NCBI RefSeq assembly: GCF_000814325.1
Contig: NZ_JPHF01000004.1
Coordinates: forward strand, 420,908-484,907
Length of the DNA: 64,000 bases
Direction of reading: 5' to 3'
Origin: Flavihumibacter sp. ZG627
GTDB lineage: Bacteria > Bacteroidota > Bacteroidia > Chitinophagales > Chitinophagaceae
A program made the position numbers and the translations under genes. A model generated the notes under the pieces. The model was given only the letters and a program-made list of their open reading frames with translations. It made no database searches and had not been told where the DNA came from. This document shows, in pieces, positions 10,701 through 18,122 of the stretch; position 1 is the first letter of the stretch; every line of letters starts with the position of its first letter.

Positions 10701-10797
10701 CTTCCATGGTACCAAAGGTGGCGGAACTTACTTTAGTTTGTGCATGAAGGTTAGTTGCTGTAATAGCAACAACTGCAAGGAGAAGAATTCTCTGCAT
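7714..10797 (-). CDS. VPS10/sortilin-type beta-propeller exoprotein B
   Basis: This 1027-residue protein has a signal peptide (MQRILLLAVVAITATNLHAQ) and the same architecture as the following gene. Asp-box repeats include VWKTTNAGASFKPV, LYKTTDGGDNWSRVG, LYKSSDGGKNWDKV and VYKSIDGGKTWKEL. A WVGTDDGNLQYTTDGGKNW block and a C-terminal region rich in charged helices follow. The two genes are clearly tandem paralogs in the same orientation, but sequence divergence suggests an old duplication. A role in binding or processing extracellular ligands is possible from the sortilin comparison only; no enzyme activity can be assigned. Each copy has its own downstream hairpin, so they are probably separate transcription units. 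Confidence 0.85.
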   Translation of the reverse strand: MQRILLLAVVAITATNLHAQTKVSSATFGTMEARWMGPGTMSGRITAIEGVNADSKTIYVGTAGGGVWKTTNAGASFKPVFDKYCQSIGAIAIDQKNPRTVFVGTGESNMRNSVSIGVGLYKTTDGGDNWSRVGLDSTEHISKVVIDPSNSNNIYVAAPGPLWSESKHRGLYKSSDGGKNWDKVLYISEKAGCADVSVDPQNPNTVYATTWEFRRLPYLFNSGGSGSGVYKSIDGGKTWKELTKGLPAKPFGRVALALAPSAPQNLLAIVEAKETKLYISADGGENWKEQSATLNVVSRPFYFSTLVVDPKDHKRVYRPAFSFSYSDDGGYSFADASNEGGWVHSDHHALWINPNYTNQMYLGTDGGVYISMDRGATWIFASNLPVGQFYHVAVDNQQPYRIYGGLQDNGSWVAPSAAAGGVQNGDWKAIYGGDGFWTIPDPLDPDIAYAEYQGGNMGRVNLKTLKSVTIKPQAGSNDAKLRWNWNTPIHIGQNNPKNLYCGAQFLFKSTDKGTNWTRISPDLTTNDKKKQEQENSGGLSADNTSAENHTTIFTIAESPLDENLIWVGTDDGNLQYTTDGGKNWTNVSANIAAAGIPAQTWVSSVEPGRFNRNVIYATFDNHMYGDHKTWAARSEDMGKTWKMFASEDFTGFAHKIKEDLVNPELLFLGTEMGLFASVDGGGSWFRMKNRIPDYSLVRDIAIHPVTNDLVIGTHGRGIIIVDDISPMRGLTAGILEKDVHVFSNKPVPLSSGKFGDGGFPPTGGWTAGNPASLPAVQYYLKERVMTGDVKLDIYDAAGKLVQTVPGSKRKGINKVYWNMRMTPIKPAAGGAKMDYGAFVAPMVMPGEYTLKLKVGEKEYTDKMVVVHDEGNKNFSKEDLEARYAAAMDLYTMQADINALISSINEEQQLLKKNGEKVKSDKVKKLLRDYTSSLETLRATLLATKQKSIFADEEQLRERISEVYGAVAGQESRPSNLQLERINVLKGQLSTARSEHAKISRQYSDKVRLALSKEGVKTPDALKDKTGN

Positions 10798-10822
10798 AGC
10801 GGTATAGGTTTGGTTAAATGAA

Positions 10823-10848
10823 CAAGCCCGGATAGTGGTCCGGGCTTG
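10823..10848 (-). terminator. Hairpin terminator
   Basis: Arms caagcccgga (10823-10832) and tccgggcttg (10839-10848) form a perfect 10-bp stem with a 6-base loop. It lies just downstream of the minus-strand gene ending at 10867 and upstream of VPS10 gene B. Confidence 0.8.
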
Positions 10849-10866
10849 AAGCTATATGATCAGAAA

Positions 10867-11592
10867 TTAGTTCGAAGGTTTGAAGGTAGAATCAGCAACG
10901 GGCTTGTTGATCTCTACTTTAGTGATGGTCATATCAGCCATCATACCAGGGCCCATTGGCAAAGAAATGGACATCGGTATAACAATACCTTCAGGCATTT
11001 TTTTATAATTGCTGAATGCAGTTGTCATCTCCACTTCCTGTCCGTTCACATTATTCTTACTAATTGCCTTAATGAGATAGTAAGAAGCAGGATCAAGAAA
11101 ATAGGTTTCTTCCTTACCGCTCTTATGCGTGATCTTGAGTTTGTGACACTCTGTTCCATCCACATCTTCTTTACCAAGATACTCTACATTATGTCCCTTA
11201 TCCTTGTAATCAACAAGAGCACCCTGTGTATCATACTGATCTGCTCCTTTCTTTACCATTTCTTCAGTCATTGGTTCGGCCTGTGCCTGTCCCTGAAATG
11301 GCATATAGCTCCATCCACCTGTTGGTGTCATGATCTGGTATCCGGTCATCCCCATAACAGATATGTCCTGCCGACTTCCCTTACCATGCACAACGGTTGC
11401 GGTAACCAACACATCAGCACCCTGAACAGACATATTACCTTCCGTTATAACAGAGCTTACTTTTTTCCAATTCTCTTTACCTCCAATGGCATCAAGGTAT
11501 TTATTGACCACCTCATCAGCTGTTTGCGCGTAGGAGGTGAAAGCCCCCAGAACAGCAGTGATACCTAATAGCGCCAGTTTCATCGTTTTCAT
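10867..11592 (-). CDS. Secreted LolA-like / outer-membrane lipoprotein-sorting family protein
   Basis: This 241-residue protein has a signal peptide (MKTMKLALLGITAVLGAF, cleavage after SYAQ). The mature part begins ADEVVNKYLDAIGGKENWKK, a start typical of LolA-like folds in Bacteroidota. Later features are CHKLKITHKSGKEETYFLDP and a C-terminal VPMSIS-like strand pattern. Such proteins are periplasmic or outer-membrane attached and probably bind lipids or lipoproteins; the specific role is unknown. The start at 11592 is chosen to place the signal peptide at the N-terminus; 24 upstream in-frame residues look non-coding. It is the first of three secreted-protein genes in a row on the minus strand, each with its own terminator. 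Confidence 0.7.
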   Translation of the reverse strand: MKTMKLALLGITAVLGAFTSYAQTADEVVNKYLDAIGGKENWKKVSSVITEGNMSVQGADVLVTATVVHGKGSRQDISVMGMTGYQIMTPTGGWSYMPFQGQAQAEPMTEEMVKKGADQYDTQGALVDYKDKGHNVEYLGKEDVDGTECHKLKITHKSGKEETYFLDPASYYLIKAISKNNVNGQEVEMTTAFSNYKKMPEGIVIPMSISLPMGPGMMADMTITKVEINKPVADSTFKPSN

Positions 11593-11733
11593 GTGATGTG
11601 CTTTTGTAGTTTTCACAAATGTATAAGTATTTATACCTATTAGTATCCCGTCCATCCATTTCATTACACCGATTTACCGATTTTTTATATAATTAATGGT
11701 GATTGGGTAAATTGCGATGATAAACAAGGCTTT

Positions 11734-13371
11734 ATGGAAAATATCATCCAGGGTAATATTGTTGACATCCCGGCCCGTAATATATTTTTCGGGGAATTAC
11801 ACCTGGAGGGAAGCCGTATTGCCAGGGTAAAAAAGCTCTCGGATGGTATCAATACTGCCGCGCCCTTTGTTTGTGCCGGTTTCATAGATGCCCATGTACA
11901 TATTGAAAGCTCCATGCTGGTTCCCTCTTCTTTTGGCCGCCTGGCAGTTGTACATGGAACGGTGGCCTCCATCTCCGACCCGCATGAAATCGCAAATGTT
12001 TGTGGCATTGAAGGAGTACTCTTTATGATCAGGAATGGCGAGAAATCACCTTTCAAATTCCATTTTGGCGCTCCCTCCTGCGTGCCCGCAACAGCGTTTG
12101 AAACCGCCGGTGCCACGCTGGATGCTGCTGCCGTAGCACAATTGCTCGACCGCGATGATATTTATTATTTAAGTGAGATGATGAACTTTCCCGGGGTGCT
12201 GCAGGGAGATCCGGAAGTGATGGCGAAAATTGATGCTGCCAAAAAGCGTGCAAAGCCTGTAGACGGTCATGCACCAGGCTTAAGAGGCGAAGAGGCTGCA
12301 GAATACATTGCAGCGGGCATAAGTACTGACCATGAGTGCTTCACACCAGATGAGGCACGTGAAAAACTGGTGCATGGTATGCATATCCTCATCCGCGAAG
12401 GAAGCGCCGCAAAAAATTTCGAAGCACTGATCGGCCTGCTGCATGAATTCCCCGACCATATCATGTTTTGTACGGACGACAAGCATCCCGATAGCCTCGT
12501 GAATGGACATATCGACCAGCTTTGCGCGCGTGCAATTGACCATGAAGTGGATGTTTTCCATATTTTGCAGGCAGCCTGTATCAATCCTGTGTTGCATTAT
12601 AATATGAATGTGGGACTATTGAGGGAAGGAGATCCGGCAGACTTTATCCTCCTGAATGACCTTGAGAATTTTGATGTGCTTGAAACATGGATTGAAGGAC
12701 AAATGGTTGCCAAAAATGGAGAGTCATTACTGGAACATATAGCCGAAGAACCAATCAATCATTTTGATTGCAAACCCCGCGTGTTGGAGGATCTTTTTAT
12801 TGCTGCCGATAAAGACCCGATGCCGGCTATCGAAGCTATGGACGGACAATTAATAACGAAGACCCTTCCCCTTACAGCCGATGATCTTGTTGTGGAAAAT
12901 GGAGGCTATGTTTCCAATGTTAAGAAAGACCTCCTGAAACTGGTTGTGGTAAACCGTTATAAGGAGGCACCTGCGGCAGCCTGTTTTATAAAGCATTTTG
13001 GTCTGAAACAAGGCGCAATTGCTTCCTCTGTTGCACATGACTCGCACAATATTATTGCCGTGGGGGTTGATGATGCATCTATATGCGAAGCAATAAACCT
13101 GGTTATAGCCGAACGTGGTGGAATCAGTTGCTTTAGTGGAAACAAATCCATGGTTTTGCCATTACCGGTAGCCGGTCTTATGAGTACCGACGATGGCTAT
13201 GAAGTTGCGGCAGCATATACAAAGATAGACCTGATGGCAAAAGACCTGGGATCTTTACTGGGCGCACCTTTCATGACATTATCCTTTATGGCTCTGTTGG
13301 TGATTCCGGAACTCAAGTTGAGTGATAAAGGTTTGTTCAATGGTATGGATTTTACTTTTATAGAGCGTTAG
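11734..13371 (+). CDS. ade: Adenine deaminase
   Basis: This 545-residue amidohydrolase converts adenine to hypoxanthine in purine salvage, in the cytoplasm. GFIDAHVHIESS at 49-60 holds the HxH metal ligands. DGHAPGL (near 178), STDHECF (near 197) and FCTDDKHPD (near 248) supply further metal and catalytic residues typical of the Ade family. The C-terminal domain (about 370-540) contains VAHDSHNIIAVG and GGISCFSGN, which belong to the Ade C-terminal family. Length is close to that of other bacterial Ade proteins. It stands alone between a divergent secreted-protein gene and the downstream signalling operon. Confidence 0.93.
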   Translation: MENIIQGNIVDIPARNIFFGELHLEGSRIARVKKLSDGINTAAPFVCAGFIDAHVHIESSMLVPSSFGRLAVVHGTVASISDPHEIANVCGIEGVLFMIRNGEKSPFKFHFGAPSCVPATAFETAGATLDAAAVAQLLDRDDIYYLSEMMNFPGVLQGDPEVMAKIDAAKKRAKPVDGHAPGLRGEEAAEYIAAGISTDHECFTPDEAREKLVHGMHILIREGSAAKNFEALIGLLHEFPDHIMFCTDDKHPDSLVNGHIDQLCARAIDHEVDVFHILQAACINPVLHYNMNVGLLREGDPADFILLNDLENFDVLETWIEGQMVAKNGESLLEHIAEEPINHFDCKPRVLEDLFIAADKDPMPAIEAMDGQLITKTLPLTADDLVVENGGYVSNVKKDLLKLVVVNRYKEAPAAACFIKHFGLKQGAIASSVAHDSHNIIAVGVDDASICEAINLVIAERGGISCFSGNKSMVLPLPVAGLMSTDDGYEVAAAYTKIDLMAKDLGSLLGAPFMTLSFMALLVIPELKLSDKGLFNGMDFTFIER

Positions 13372-13379
13372 TCAAACAT

Positions 13380-13411
13380 TTTCACCGACTGCCATCCCCA
13401 TTTCACCGACT
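13380..13411 (+). promoter_or_regulatory. Two 11-bp direct repeats with 21-bp period (candidate response-regulator site)
   Basis: The sequence tttcaccgact occurs at 13380-13390 and again at 13401-13411, so the two copies lie on the same DNA face with a 21-bp period. They sit 50-80 bp upstream of a matching TAnnTTTG promoter. LytTR regulators are known to bind paired direct repeats with a period of about 21-22 bp, and the operon downstream encodes one. The link is inference. Confidence 0.5.
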
Positions 13412-13437
13412 TCTGACGGCGATTCCCCTAAACGCCC

Positions 13438-13468
13438 TTGCCAGCGCTGCGCCCTTAACCTAGTTTTG
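13438..13468 (+). promoter_or_regulatory. Bacteroidota-type promoter of the LiaF-like operon
   Basis: TAGTTTTG at 13461-13468 exactly fits the -7 consensus TAnnTTTG. A TTG at 13438-13440 sits 20 bp upstream, in the -33 position. The ATG of the LiaF-like gene follows at 13485. Confidence 0.6.
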
Positions 13469-13484
13469 GTTAAAACTTATAACA

Positions 13485-14279
13485 ATGGATACGCAGGAAA
13501 CAAAAAAACCTTATTCAACCGGCAATGATTGGTCTGCATCGCGCCAGAACAGATCAAATGGCGCCATAGTCGGAATTTTCCTTGTGCTCATCGGCGTATT
13601 ATCGATAGCCAGGAAAATGGGAGCGCCAATGCCGGAATATATATTCACCTGGCCGATGCTGCTGATAGGAATCGGTTTGGTTGTAGGAATACAAACAAGG
13701 TTCCGTTCAATCGGATGGCTGATCCCTATCCTTATCGGAAGTTTTTTTCTTCTTGACGATGTCTTTCCCCAATTCCTTCCGCGGGATTTTTTCTTGCCGG
13801 CAGCGTTGATAGTAGTGGGTATCCTGTTCATTTTTGGTCGTTCTGGTAAAAACATGTTCTGCAGCAAACCCAACCAGCAAACGGGTACAGGAGAAAACGT
13901 TACCGGCAGCAGTGATTTTGAGGGGGCTGCAGCGTCAGATGATCTGAGTGACCGCATGAATGAATCGGTAATATTTGGCAACGTGCGCAAGAACGTTATT
14001 TCAAAACACTTTACAGGCGGTGAAGTATCCGCTGTTTTTGCAGGCGCGGAGATCAACTTATTACATGGCGATCTTGCCCCGGGTGCCAAACTGGAACTGA
14101 ATGCTGTATTTGGTGGAATCAAACTGATCGTGCCTTCCCACTGGCAGATAAAGCTGAAATCAAATGCTGTTCTTGGTGGCGTGGAAGATAAGCGCCCAAG
14201 GCATACCATTTATTCTGATAAGATACTCATTCTTGAAGCCAATGCCGTTTTCGGTGGTATCGAAATCCAGAGCTACTAA
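13485..14279 (+). CDS. LiaF-like cell-envelope stress membrane protein
   Basis: This 264-residue protein has a cytoplasmic N-terminus, then four hydrophobic segments between about residues 25 and 125 (IVGIFLVLIGVLSIARKMG; MLLIGIGLVVGI; LIPILIGSFFLLDDV; ALIVVGILFIFG). A glycine-rich C-terminal domain (about 165-264) carries repeated beta motifs NAVFGGIK, NAVLGGVE and NAVFGGIE. This is the layout of LiaF/YvqF (cell wall-active antibiotic response) proteins. In Bacillus, LiaF restrains the LiaSR two-component system. Here the gene is followed by a histidine kinase and a response regulator, though of LytS/LytTR type. A role as membrane partner of that kinase is a reasonable inference. Confidence 0.8.
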   Translation: MDTQETKKPYSTGNDWSASRQNRSNGAIVGIFLVLIGVLSIARKMGAPMPEYIFTWPMLLIGIGLVVGIQTRFRSIGWLIPILIGSFFLLDDVFPQFLPRDFFLPAALIVVGILFIFGRSGKNMFCSKPNQQTGTGENVTGSSDFEGAAASDDLSDRMNESVIFGNVRKNVISKHFTGGEVSAVFAGAEINLLHGDLAPGAKLELNAVFGGIKLIVPSHWQIKLKSNAVLGGVEDKRPRHTIYSDKILILEANAVFGGIEIQSY

Positions 14280-14317
14280 CTTATCCATTAACCAAAACTT
14301 CAACCAAAACCTTAACT

Positions 14318-14674
14318 ATGAACTGGTATATAGCCATGGTGGTGTATGAGATCATATGTGGTAACGGAAACCATTGTCCGCAGTTTGATGAACAGGTAAG
14401 ATTGATCAGGGCAACAGATCATTCAGATGCCCTTAATATGGCCAACGAACTCGGAGAGCAGGAAGCATTTAGCTTTACAGATCAGCACCAACGACTGGTG
14501 CAATGGAAATTTCTTGCAGTAACAGAACTGATGCCGCTAAGAGAGATGACCCATGGAGCTGAGATATTCAATCATATAATTGAGATCGAACATCCTGATG
14601 GATACCGTGAAAAGATCCTTAACCGATCAAATGCCATCCTTCAAACCCAAACTGATGCCATCCATTCCTTTTAA
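14318..14674 (+). CDS. DUF4288 domain protein
   Basis: This 118-residue cytoplasmic protein starts MNWYIAMVVYEIICGNG. It contains LIRATDHSDALNMANELG, then WKFLAVTELMPL, which is the pattern of the DUF4288 family (PF14119), whose function is unknown. It begins 38 bases after the LiaF-like gene, and its 3' end overlaps the start of the kinase gene. That tight packing suggests translational coupling and a part in the same signalling unit. The first codons read MNWYIAMVV but a single hydrophobic segment is too short to make a confident membrane helix. Confidence 0.7.
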   Translation: MNWYIAMVVYEIICGNGNHCPQFDEQVRLIRATDHSDALNMANELGEQEAFSFTDQHQRLVQWKFLAVTELMPLREMTHGAEIFNHIIEIEHPDGYREKILNRSNAILQTQTDAIHSF

Positions 14675-15698
14675 CAATACTTCACTCAGGGTCATAACAG
14701 GCATTCTTATTTTCATGTTATGGCAAATGAATTTTTTTGCACTACTGCAAATGGGATTCGGCCTGCAGGTGAGCTTTACAGACTCTATCGTGAATGTGCT
14801 GATGCTCAGCCTGGCAAGTATGACAATTATTCAGACCTTTCGGTACTATCATCCAAATCCCTCCCAATTCTGGATCATCCTGCTGTTGGGACTGGTATTT
14901 TCCATCCTCTTCAATATTGCCGCAAAACTGGTGCTGCAGGCAATTCTTAAAGACAACAGCGAATACATCCGGTTCCTTAATGAGAGTACTTTCCTGAGAG
15001 GAACATTTGCACTGCTTATGGTGGAATGGATGATAATCCTGAACCTTCTCTGGAACATGCTGAAGCAGGAAATTAAACAGCGAAACATGCTTGAAGAAAC
15101 CATGGTGCTGGCACGTGAGGCAGAGTTATATAAATTGCGGCAACAACTCCAGCCACATTTTCTTTTTAACAGCCTTAACAGCATCAATGCACTTGTTGGC
15201 AGCAAGCCGGAAGAAGCAAGAAAAATGATAGAGCAGCTATCCACTTTTTTGCGATCAACAATAAACCGCAAGGAAGATGACCTGGTGCCGCTAACTGAAG
15301 AAATGGAACAGATCGATAGATATCTTGAAATTGAAAAGCTGAGATTCGGCCATCGATTGAATACCAATATCAGCATTGGTGAAAACTGCGATAAGGCCCT
15401 TCTTCCCCCATTATTGCTGCAACCAGTTGTAGAAAATGCTATAAAATTCGGTTTATACGATACCCTTGAGGATGTTACGATTAGCATAGAAACTGAATGC
15501 ATGGAAGGATTTCTCCAGGTAACTGTATCCAATCCATTTGACCCTACATCCACTGTATCCAGGAAAGGCACAGGGTTTGGTTTAACTGCAGTGCAGCGAA
15601 GGCTATACCTGCTCTTTGGCAGACAGGATCTTCTACTCGTGCATCCGGAAGAGAATAACTATATCACTACTATCAAAATTCCGCAGACAAATGTATAA
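14631..15698 (+). CDS. LytS-type sensor histidine kinase (His_kinase PF06580)
   Basis: This 355-residue kinase has four hydrophobic segments in its first 145 residues and no extracellular sensor domain of note. A short coiled coil (EIKQRNMLEETMVLAREAE) leads to the His box QPHFLFNSLNSINAL, with the phospho-acceptor at about residue 176. A C-terminal HATPase domain has QPVVENAIKFG (N box) and GTGFGLTAVQRRL (G box). This is the LytS/YehU family that pairs with LytTR regulators. The start at 14631 overlaps the DUF4288 gene by 44 bases; ATG 14655 is an alternative with a 20-base overlap. A TTG at 14580 would overlap more and seems unlikely. It probably autophosphorylates in response to an envelope signal, possibly via the LiaF-like protein. 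Confidence 0.88.
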   Translation: MPSFKPKLMPSIPFNNTSLRVITGILIFMLWQMNFFALLQMGFGLQVSFTDSIVNVLMLSLASMTIIQTFRYYHPNPSQFWIILLLGLVFSILFNIAAKLVLQAILKDNSEYIRFLNESTFLRGTFALLMVEWMIILNLLWNMLKQEIKQRNMLEETMVLAREAELYKLRQQLQPHFLFNSLNSINALVGSKPEEARKMIEQLSTFLRSTINRKEDDLVPLTEEMEQIDRYLEIEKLRFGHRLNTNISIGENCDKALLPPLLLQPVVENAIKFGLYDTLEDVTISIETECMEGFLQVTVSNPFDPTSTVSRKGTGFGLTAVQRRLYLLFGRQDLLLVHPEENNYITTIKIPQTNV

Positions 15699-16452
15699 AG
15701 CCATTCTTATTGATGATGAACCACTGGCTTCAATGATTGTGAAGGAATACCTGGAACAGTATCCTCAAATTGAGGTGATACAGGTTTGCCAGAATGGATT
15801 TGAAGGATTGAAAGCCATTCAGCAATCAAATCCCCACCTGGTATTTCTTGATATCCAGATGCCCAAGATCAATGGCTTTGAAATGCTGGAATTAATTGAC
15901 CAGCCCCCTTCAATAATTTTCACCACCGCCTTTGATGAATATGCCATCCGGGCTTTTGAACAGAATGCCGTTGATTATTTACTGAAGCCATTAACCTTTG
16001 AACGCTTTAAAAAAGCTGTAGATAAATTTCTTCAACAACAGGCAAAGCAAATGGATGAGCAGGAAAATCAAACACCTGAACATACGCAATCTCTCCTCGC
16101 AACTGCCAGTCTATCGCCACAGCAAATTGACAGGATCGTAATAAGAGAAAATAATAATATCCGCATTATACCGGTTGAGGAAATACAATATGTTGAAGCT
16201 GCTGATGATTATGTGCGTATAGTTACACAGTCAGGCAGTTGGCTGAAGAACCGCACCATGGCTACGATAGAGAAACAGTTACCTGCCCACCGGTTTGTTC
16301 GCATTCATAGATCATGCATCGTGAACATTAGAGAGATAACACGGTTACACCCACACGAAAAAGAAAGCTGGATGGCCATTCTAAGGAATGGCAAACAGCT
16401 CCCGGTTAGTAAAACGGGTTATCCGAAACTTAAGGCCCAGCTTGGTATCTGA
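15691..16452 (+). CDS. LytTR-family response regulator
   Basis: This 253-residue regulator has a receiver domain with D8, D9 and the phospho-acceptor D54 in VFLDIQMP, and a KPLTFERF segment with the conserved Lys. The C-terminal LytTR DNA-binding domain starts near residue 148 (IVIRENNNIRIIPVEEI) and includes YVEAADDYVRI, FVRIHRSCIVN and LPVSKTGYPKL, all typical for this domain. The ATG at 15691 lies inside the end of the kinase gene (8-base overlap), so the two are translationally coupled. The kinase just upstream is its likely partner. The paired direct repeat upstream of the operon promoter is a candidate binding site. The gene ends only 6 bases from the convergent gene. Confidence 0.9.
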   Translation: MYKAILIDDEPLASMIVKEYLEQYPQIEVIQVCQNGFEGLKAIQQSNPHLVFLDIQMPKINGFEMLELIDQPPSIIFTTAFDEYAIRAFEQNAVDYLLKPLTFERFKKAVDKFLQQQAKQMDEQENQTPEHTQSLLATASLSPQQIDRIVIRENNNIRIIPVEEIQYVEAADDYVRIVTQSGSWLKNRTMATIEKQLPAHRFVRIHRSCIVNIREITRLHPHEKESWMAILRNGKQLPVSKTGYPKLKAQLGI

Positions 16453-16458
16453 TAATCA

Positions 16459-16857
16459 TCAGGGCGCCATGATCACCTGGCTTGTTACAGCAGGAACATC
16501 AAGGGTAACTTTCAGTTTACCGTTCTGGACTTCGTATTTATAGGTGATCCTTTTGCCTCTGCGGCGAGCATTATGTGTGAGTACAAGTGGTGCTATAAGT
16601 TCCAGTTTCTCTACAAACTTTTCCTCCAGTTCCCTGATACCATTACGCGCAGCCTGCAGCTCATACATATACTTCGATAACTGGTCTACTTCTTCAAGAA
16701 ACGACCTGTCACCAATAATGTCGACTGCATGGGTATAACTGGCTTTTTTATGCTGAATATCTGCTTCCAGTTGCTTTTTTTCAGCTTCGGTGTTTGCATA
16801 TTCTTCCAACAGGCCAAGATAGCGGTTGGATAATTCTTCAAAGGTTTGGAATTCCAT
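16459..16857 (-). CDS. Hypothetical coiled-coil protein
   Basis: This 132-residue protein is not assigned to a known family. Residues 1-85 are highly helical with heptad-like patterns (YANTEAEKKQLEADIQHKK; QLSKYMYELQAARNGIREL). The end forms a basic patch (NARRRGKRITYKYEV) followed by beta-rich residues. There is no signal peptide or membrane helix from the chosen start at 16857 (MEFQTFEELSNRY). The frame is open for 17 further codons, but those hydrophobic residues look like read-through of non-coding DNA. It is convergent with the response regulator, and no terminator fits in the 6-base gap. Confidence 0.6.
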   Translation of the reverse strand: MEFQTFEELSNRYLGLLEEYANTEAEKKQLEADIQHKKASYTHAVDIIGDRSFLEEVDQLSKYMYELQAARNGIRELEEKFVEKLELIAPLVLTHNARRRGKRITYKYEVQNGKLKVTLDVPAVTSQVIMAP

Positions 16858-16922
16858 GGGACGTGATTTTCCGAAAAATATAAAAACATTCCGGAAAATG
16901 CAAGCCATCCCACCCTGTTATA

Positions 16923-18026
16923 CTAGGCATCCGTTCCCAACCATAGCGCACCACCAATACTATCACGACTTGCACCTGTTACAGATGCCAGCACATTGTA
17001 CTCTTCGCGCCAGCGGAGAACGCCGATCAGTGCCATTATTACCGCTTCCTTATATTCTACCAGTTGACGATCAGGCACTACAATTTTTAATCCGAGCGGA
17101 GCGAGATTTGCTGCTATCCTGCTAACAAGAAAATCATTCAATGCGCCGCCCCCTGTAACCAGTAATTGTTGTTCTCCGGGCACCATTCCTTCTTTTGCAG
17201 TAATATGACTAATGCTGTCTGCAACCTGGTGTGCAATATGCTCACAATAGGTGTTCAGCGCATCTGCAAGAGGGAGGCCGGCAAATTCCACCAGTGGATA
17301 CACCACATCGGTACCAAAATCGTTGGCAAGCGATTTCGGGTAGGCCATACCGTAGTAATCCAAAAGGTTAAGCCGCGAAAGAAGTGCCTCGTCAATATTA
17401 CCAGTGGCTGCTATCTTTCCGCCTTCGTCCATCTGCATCCCATGGGGTTGAACCAGTAGATTCAATACCCGGTTGGCGGAGCAAACATCAAAAGCATAAT
17501 ATTTATTTTCTTTCCTGAAAGAAAGGTTTGCGATACCACCAAGGTTCAACAGAAATCCATAGTCTCCCAATAATAATTTTTCTCCAACAGGCACTATCGG
17601 GGCGCCCTGGCCACCGAGTGCTACATCAAGTGCACGCAGATCGGAGATAACGGGAAGCGCCGTTTCGGCTGCAATAGCAGCACCATCACCGATCTGCCCG
17701 GTCATTCCCCTTAAAGGAAGATGGAAGGTGGTATGGCCATGTGATGCGATCATATCTACTTTATGTTCCAGCCCGAACCGGGTAATAAAATCATTAACCG
17801 CTTTGCCAATATAATGACCGTAATCTGCATGAAGCAGCATATAATCAAGGGCTGAAAGATTGATAGCATTACGCAGTTTATCTGCCCATTCCCGTGTATA
17901 GGGATGGGTTTCGGAATGCTGGATATCCATTGACCAGTTACCTCCGGCAGCATGTAAATGAACATAGGCTATGTCCAATCCATCAAGCGAACTGCCACTC
18001 ATTAAACCGATTGCTTTATAGACCAT
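16923..18026 (-). CDS. anmK: Anhydro-N-acetylmuramic acid kinase
   Basis: This 367-residue cytoplasmic kinase phosphorylates 1,6-anhydro-MurNAc while opening its anhydro ring, feeding cell-wall sugar recycling. Family signatures are GLMSGSSLDGLD at 7-18 (phosphate loop), ASHGHTTFH, GQIGDGAAIA, DLRALDVALGGQGAP and FLLNLGGIANLS. A late TGGGALNDFL motif belongs to the ATP site. The start at 18026 (MVYKAIGLMSG) is chosen because the family begins there; an upstream in-frame start would add 27 residues of no recognisable character. The gene is divergent from upp. No other peptidoglycan-recycling gene is adjacent. Confidence 0.93.
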   Translation of the reverse strand: MVYKAIGLMSGSSLDGLDIAYVHLHAAGGNWSMDIQHSETHPYTREWADKLRNAINLSALDYMLLHADYGHYIGKAVNDFITRFGLEHKVDMIASHGHTTFHLPLRGMTGQIGDGAAIAAETALPVISDLRALDVALGGQGAPIVPVGEKLLLGDYGFLLNLGGIANLSFRKENKYYAFDVCSANRVLNLLVQPHGMQMDEGGKIAATGNIDEALLSRLNLLDYYGMAYPKSLANDFGTDVVYPLVEFAGLPLADALNTYCEHIAHQVADSISHITAKEGMVPGEQQLLVTGGGALNDFLVSRIAANLAPLGLKIVVPDRQLVEYKEAVIMALIGVLRWREEYNVLASVTGASRDSIGGALWLGTDA

Positions 18027-18061
18027 GGGAAAAAATGTTTTAGAATTACCTGCCTGAACTT

Positions 18062-18069
18062 TAGATTTG
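18062..18069 (+). promoter_or_regulatory. -7 promoter element of upp
   Basis: TAGATTTG exactly matches the Bacteroidota TAnnTTTG consensus. A T-rich stretch (gtttt, 18037-18041) lies about 20 bp upstream as a weak -33 element. The upp start codon follows at 18123, giving a leader of about 45 nt. Confidence 0.5.
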
Positions 18070-18122
18070 TTATAGCGGCTGCAAATTACAACGATTGCCG
18101 CCTGCAAAAAAACAGGAAAATC

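Noticed and set aside
10846..11568. Long plus-strand reading frame of 240 codons opposite the LolA-like gene
   Set aside because: It lies wholly antisense to a gene with a clean signal peptide and family-like sequence; its composition (many C, H, F runs) looks like a shadow frame.
13511..14209. 232-codon minus-strand frame opposite the LiaF-like gene
   Set aside because: The plus-strand gene has clear membrane segments and repeated beta motifs; the minus frame has no family features.
14849..15571. 240-codon minus-strand frame opposite the histidine kinase
   Set aside because: Serine- and arginine-rich shadow of the kinase, whose His box and ATPase motifs are unambiguous.
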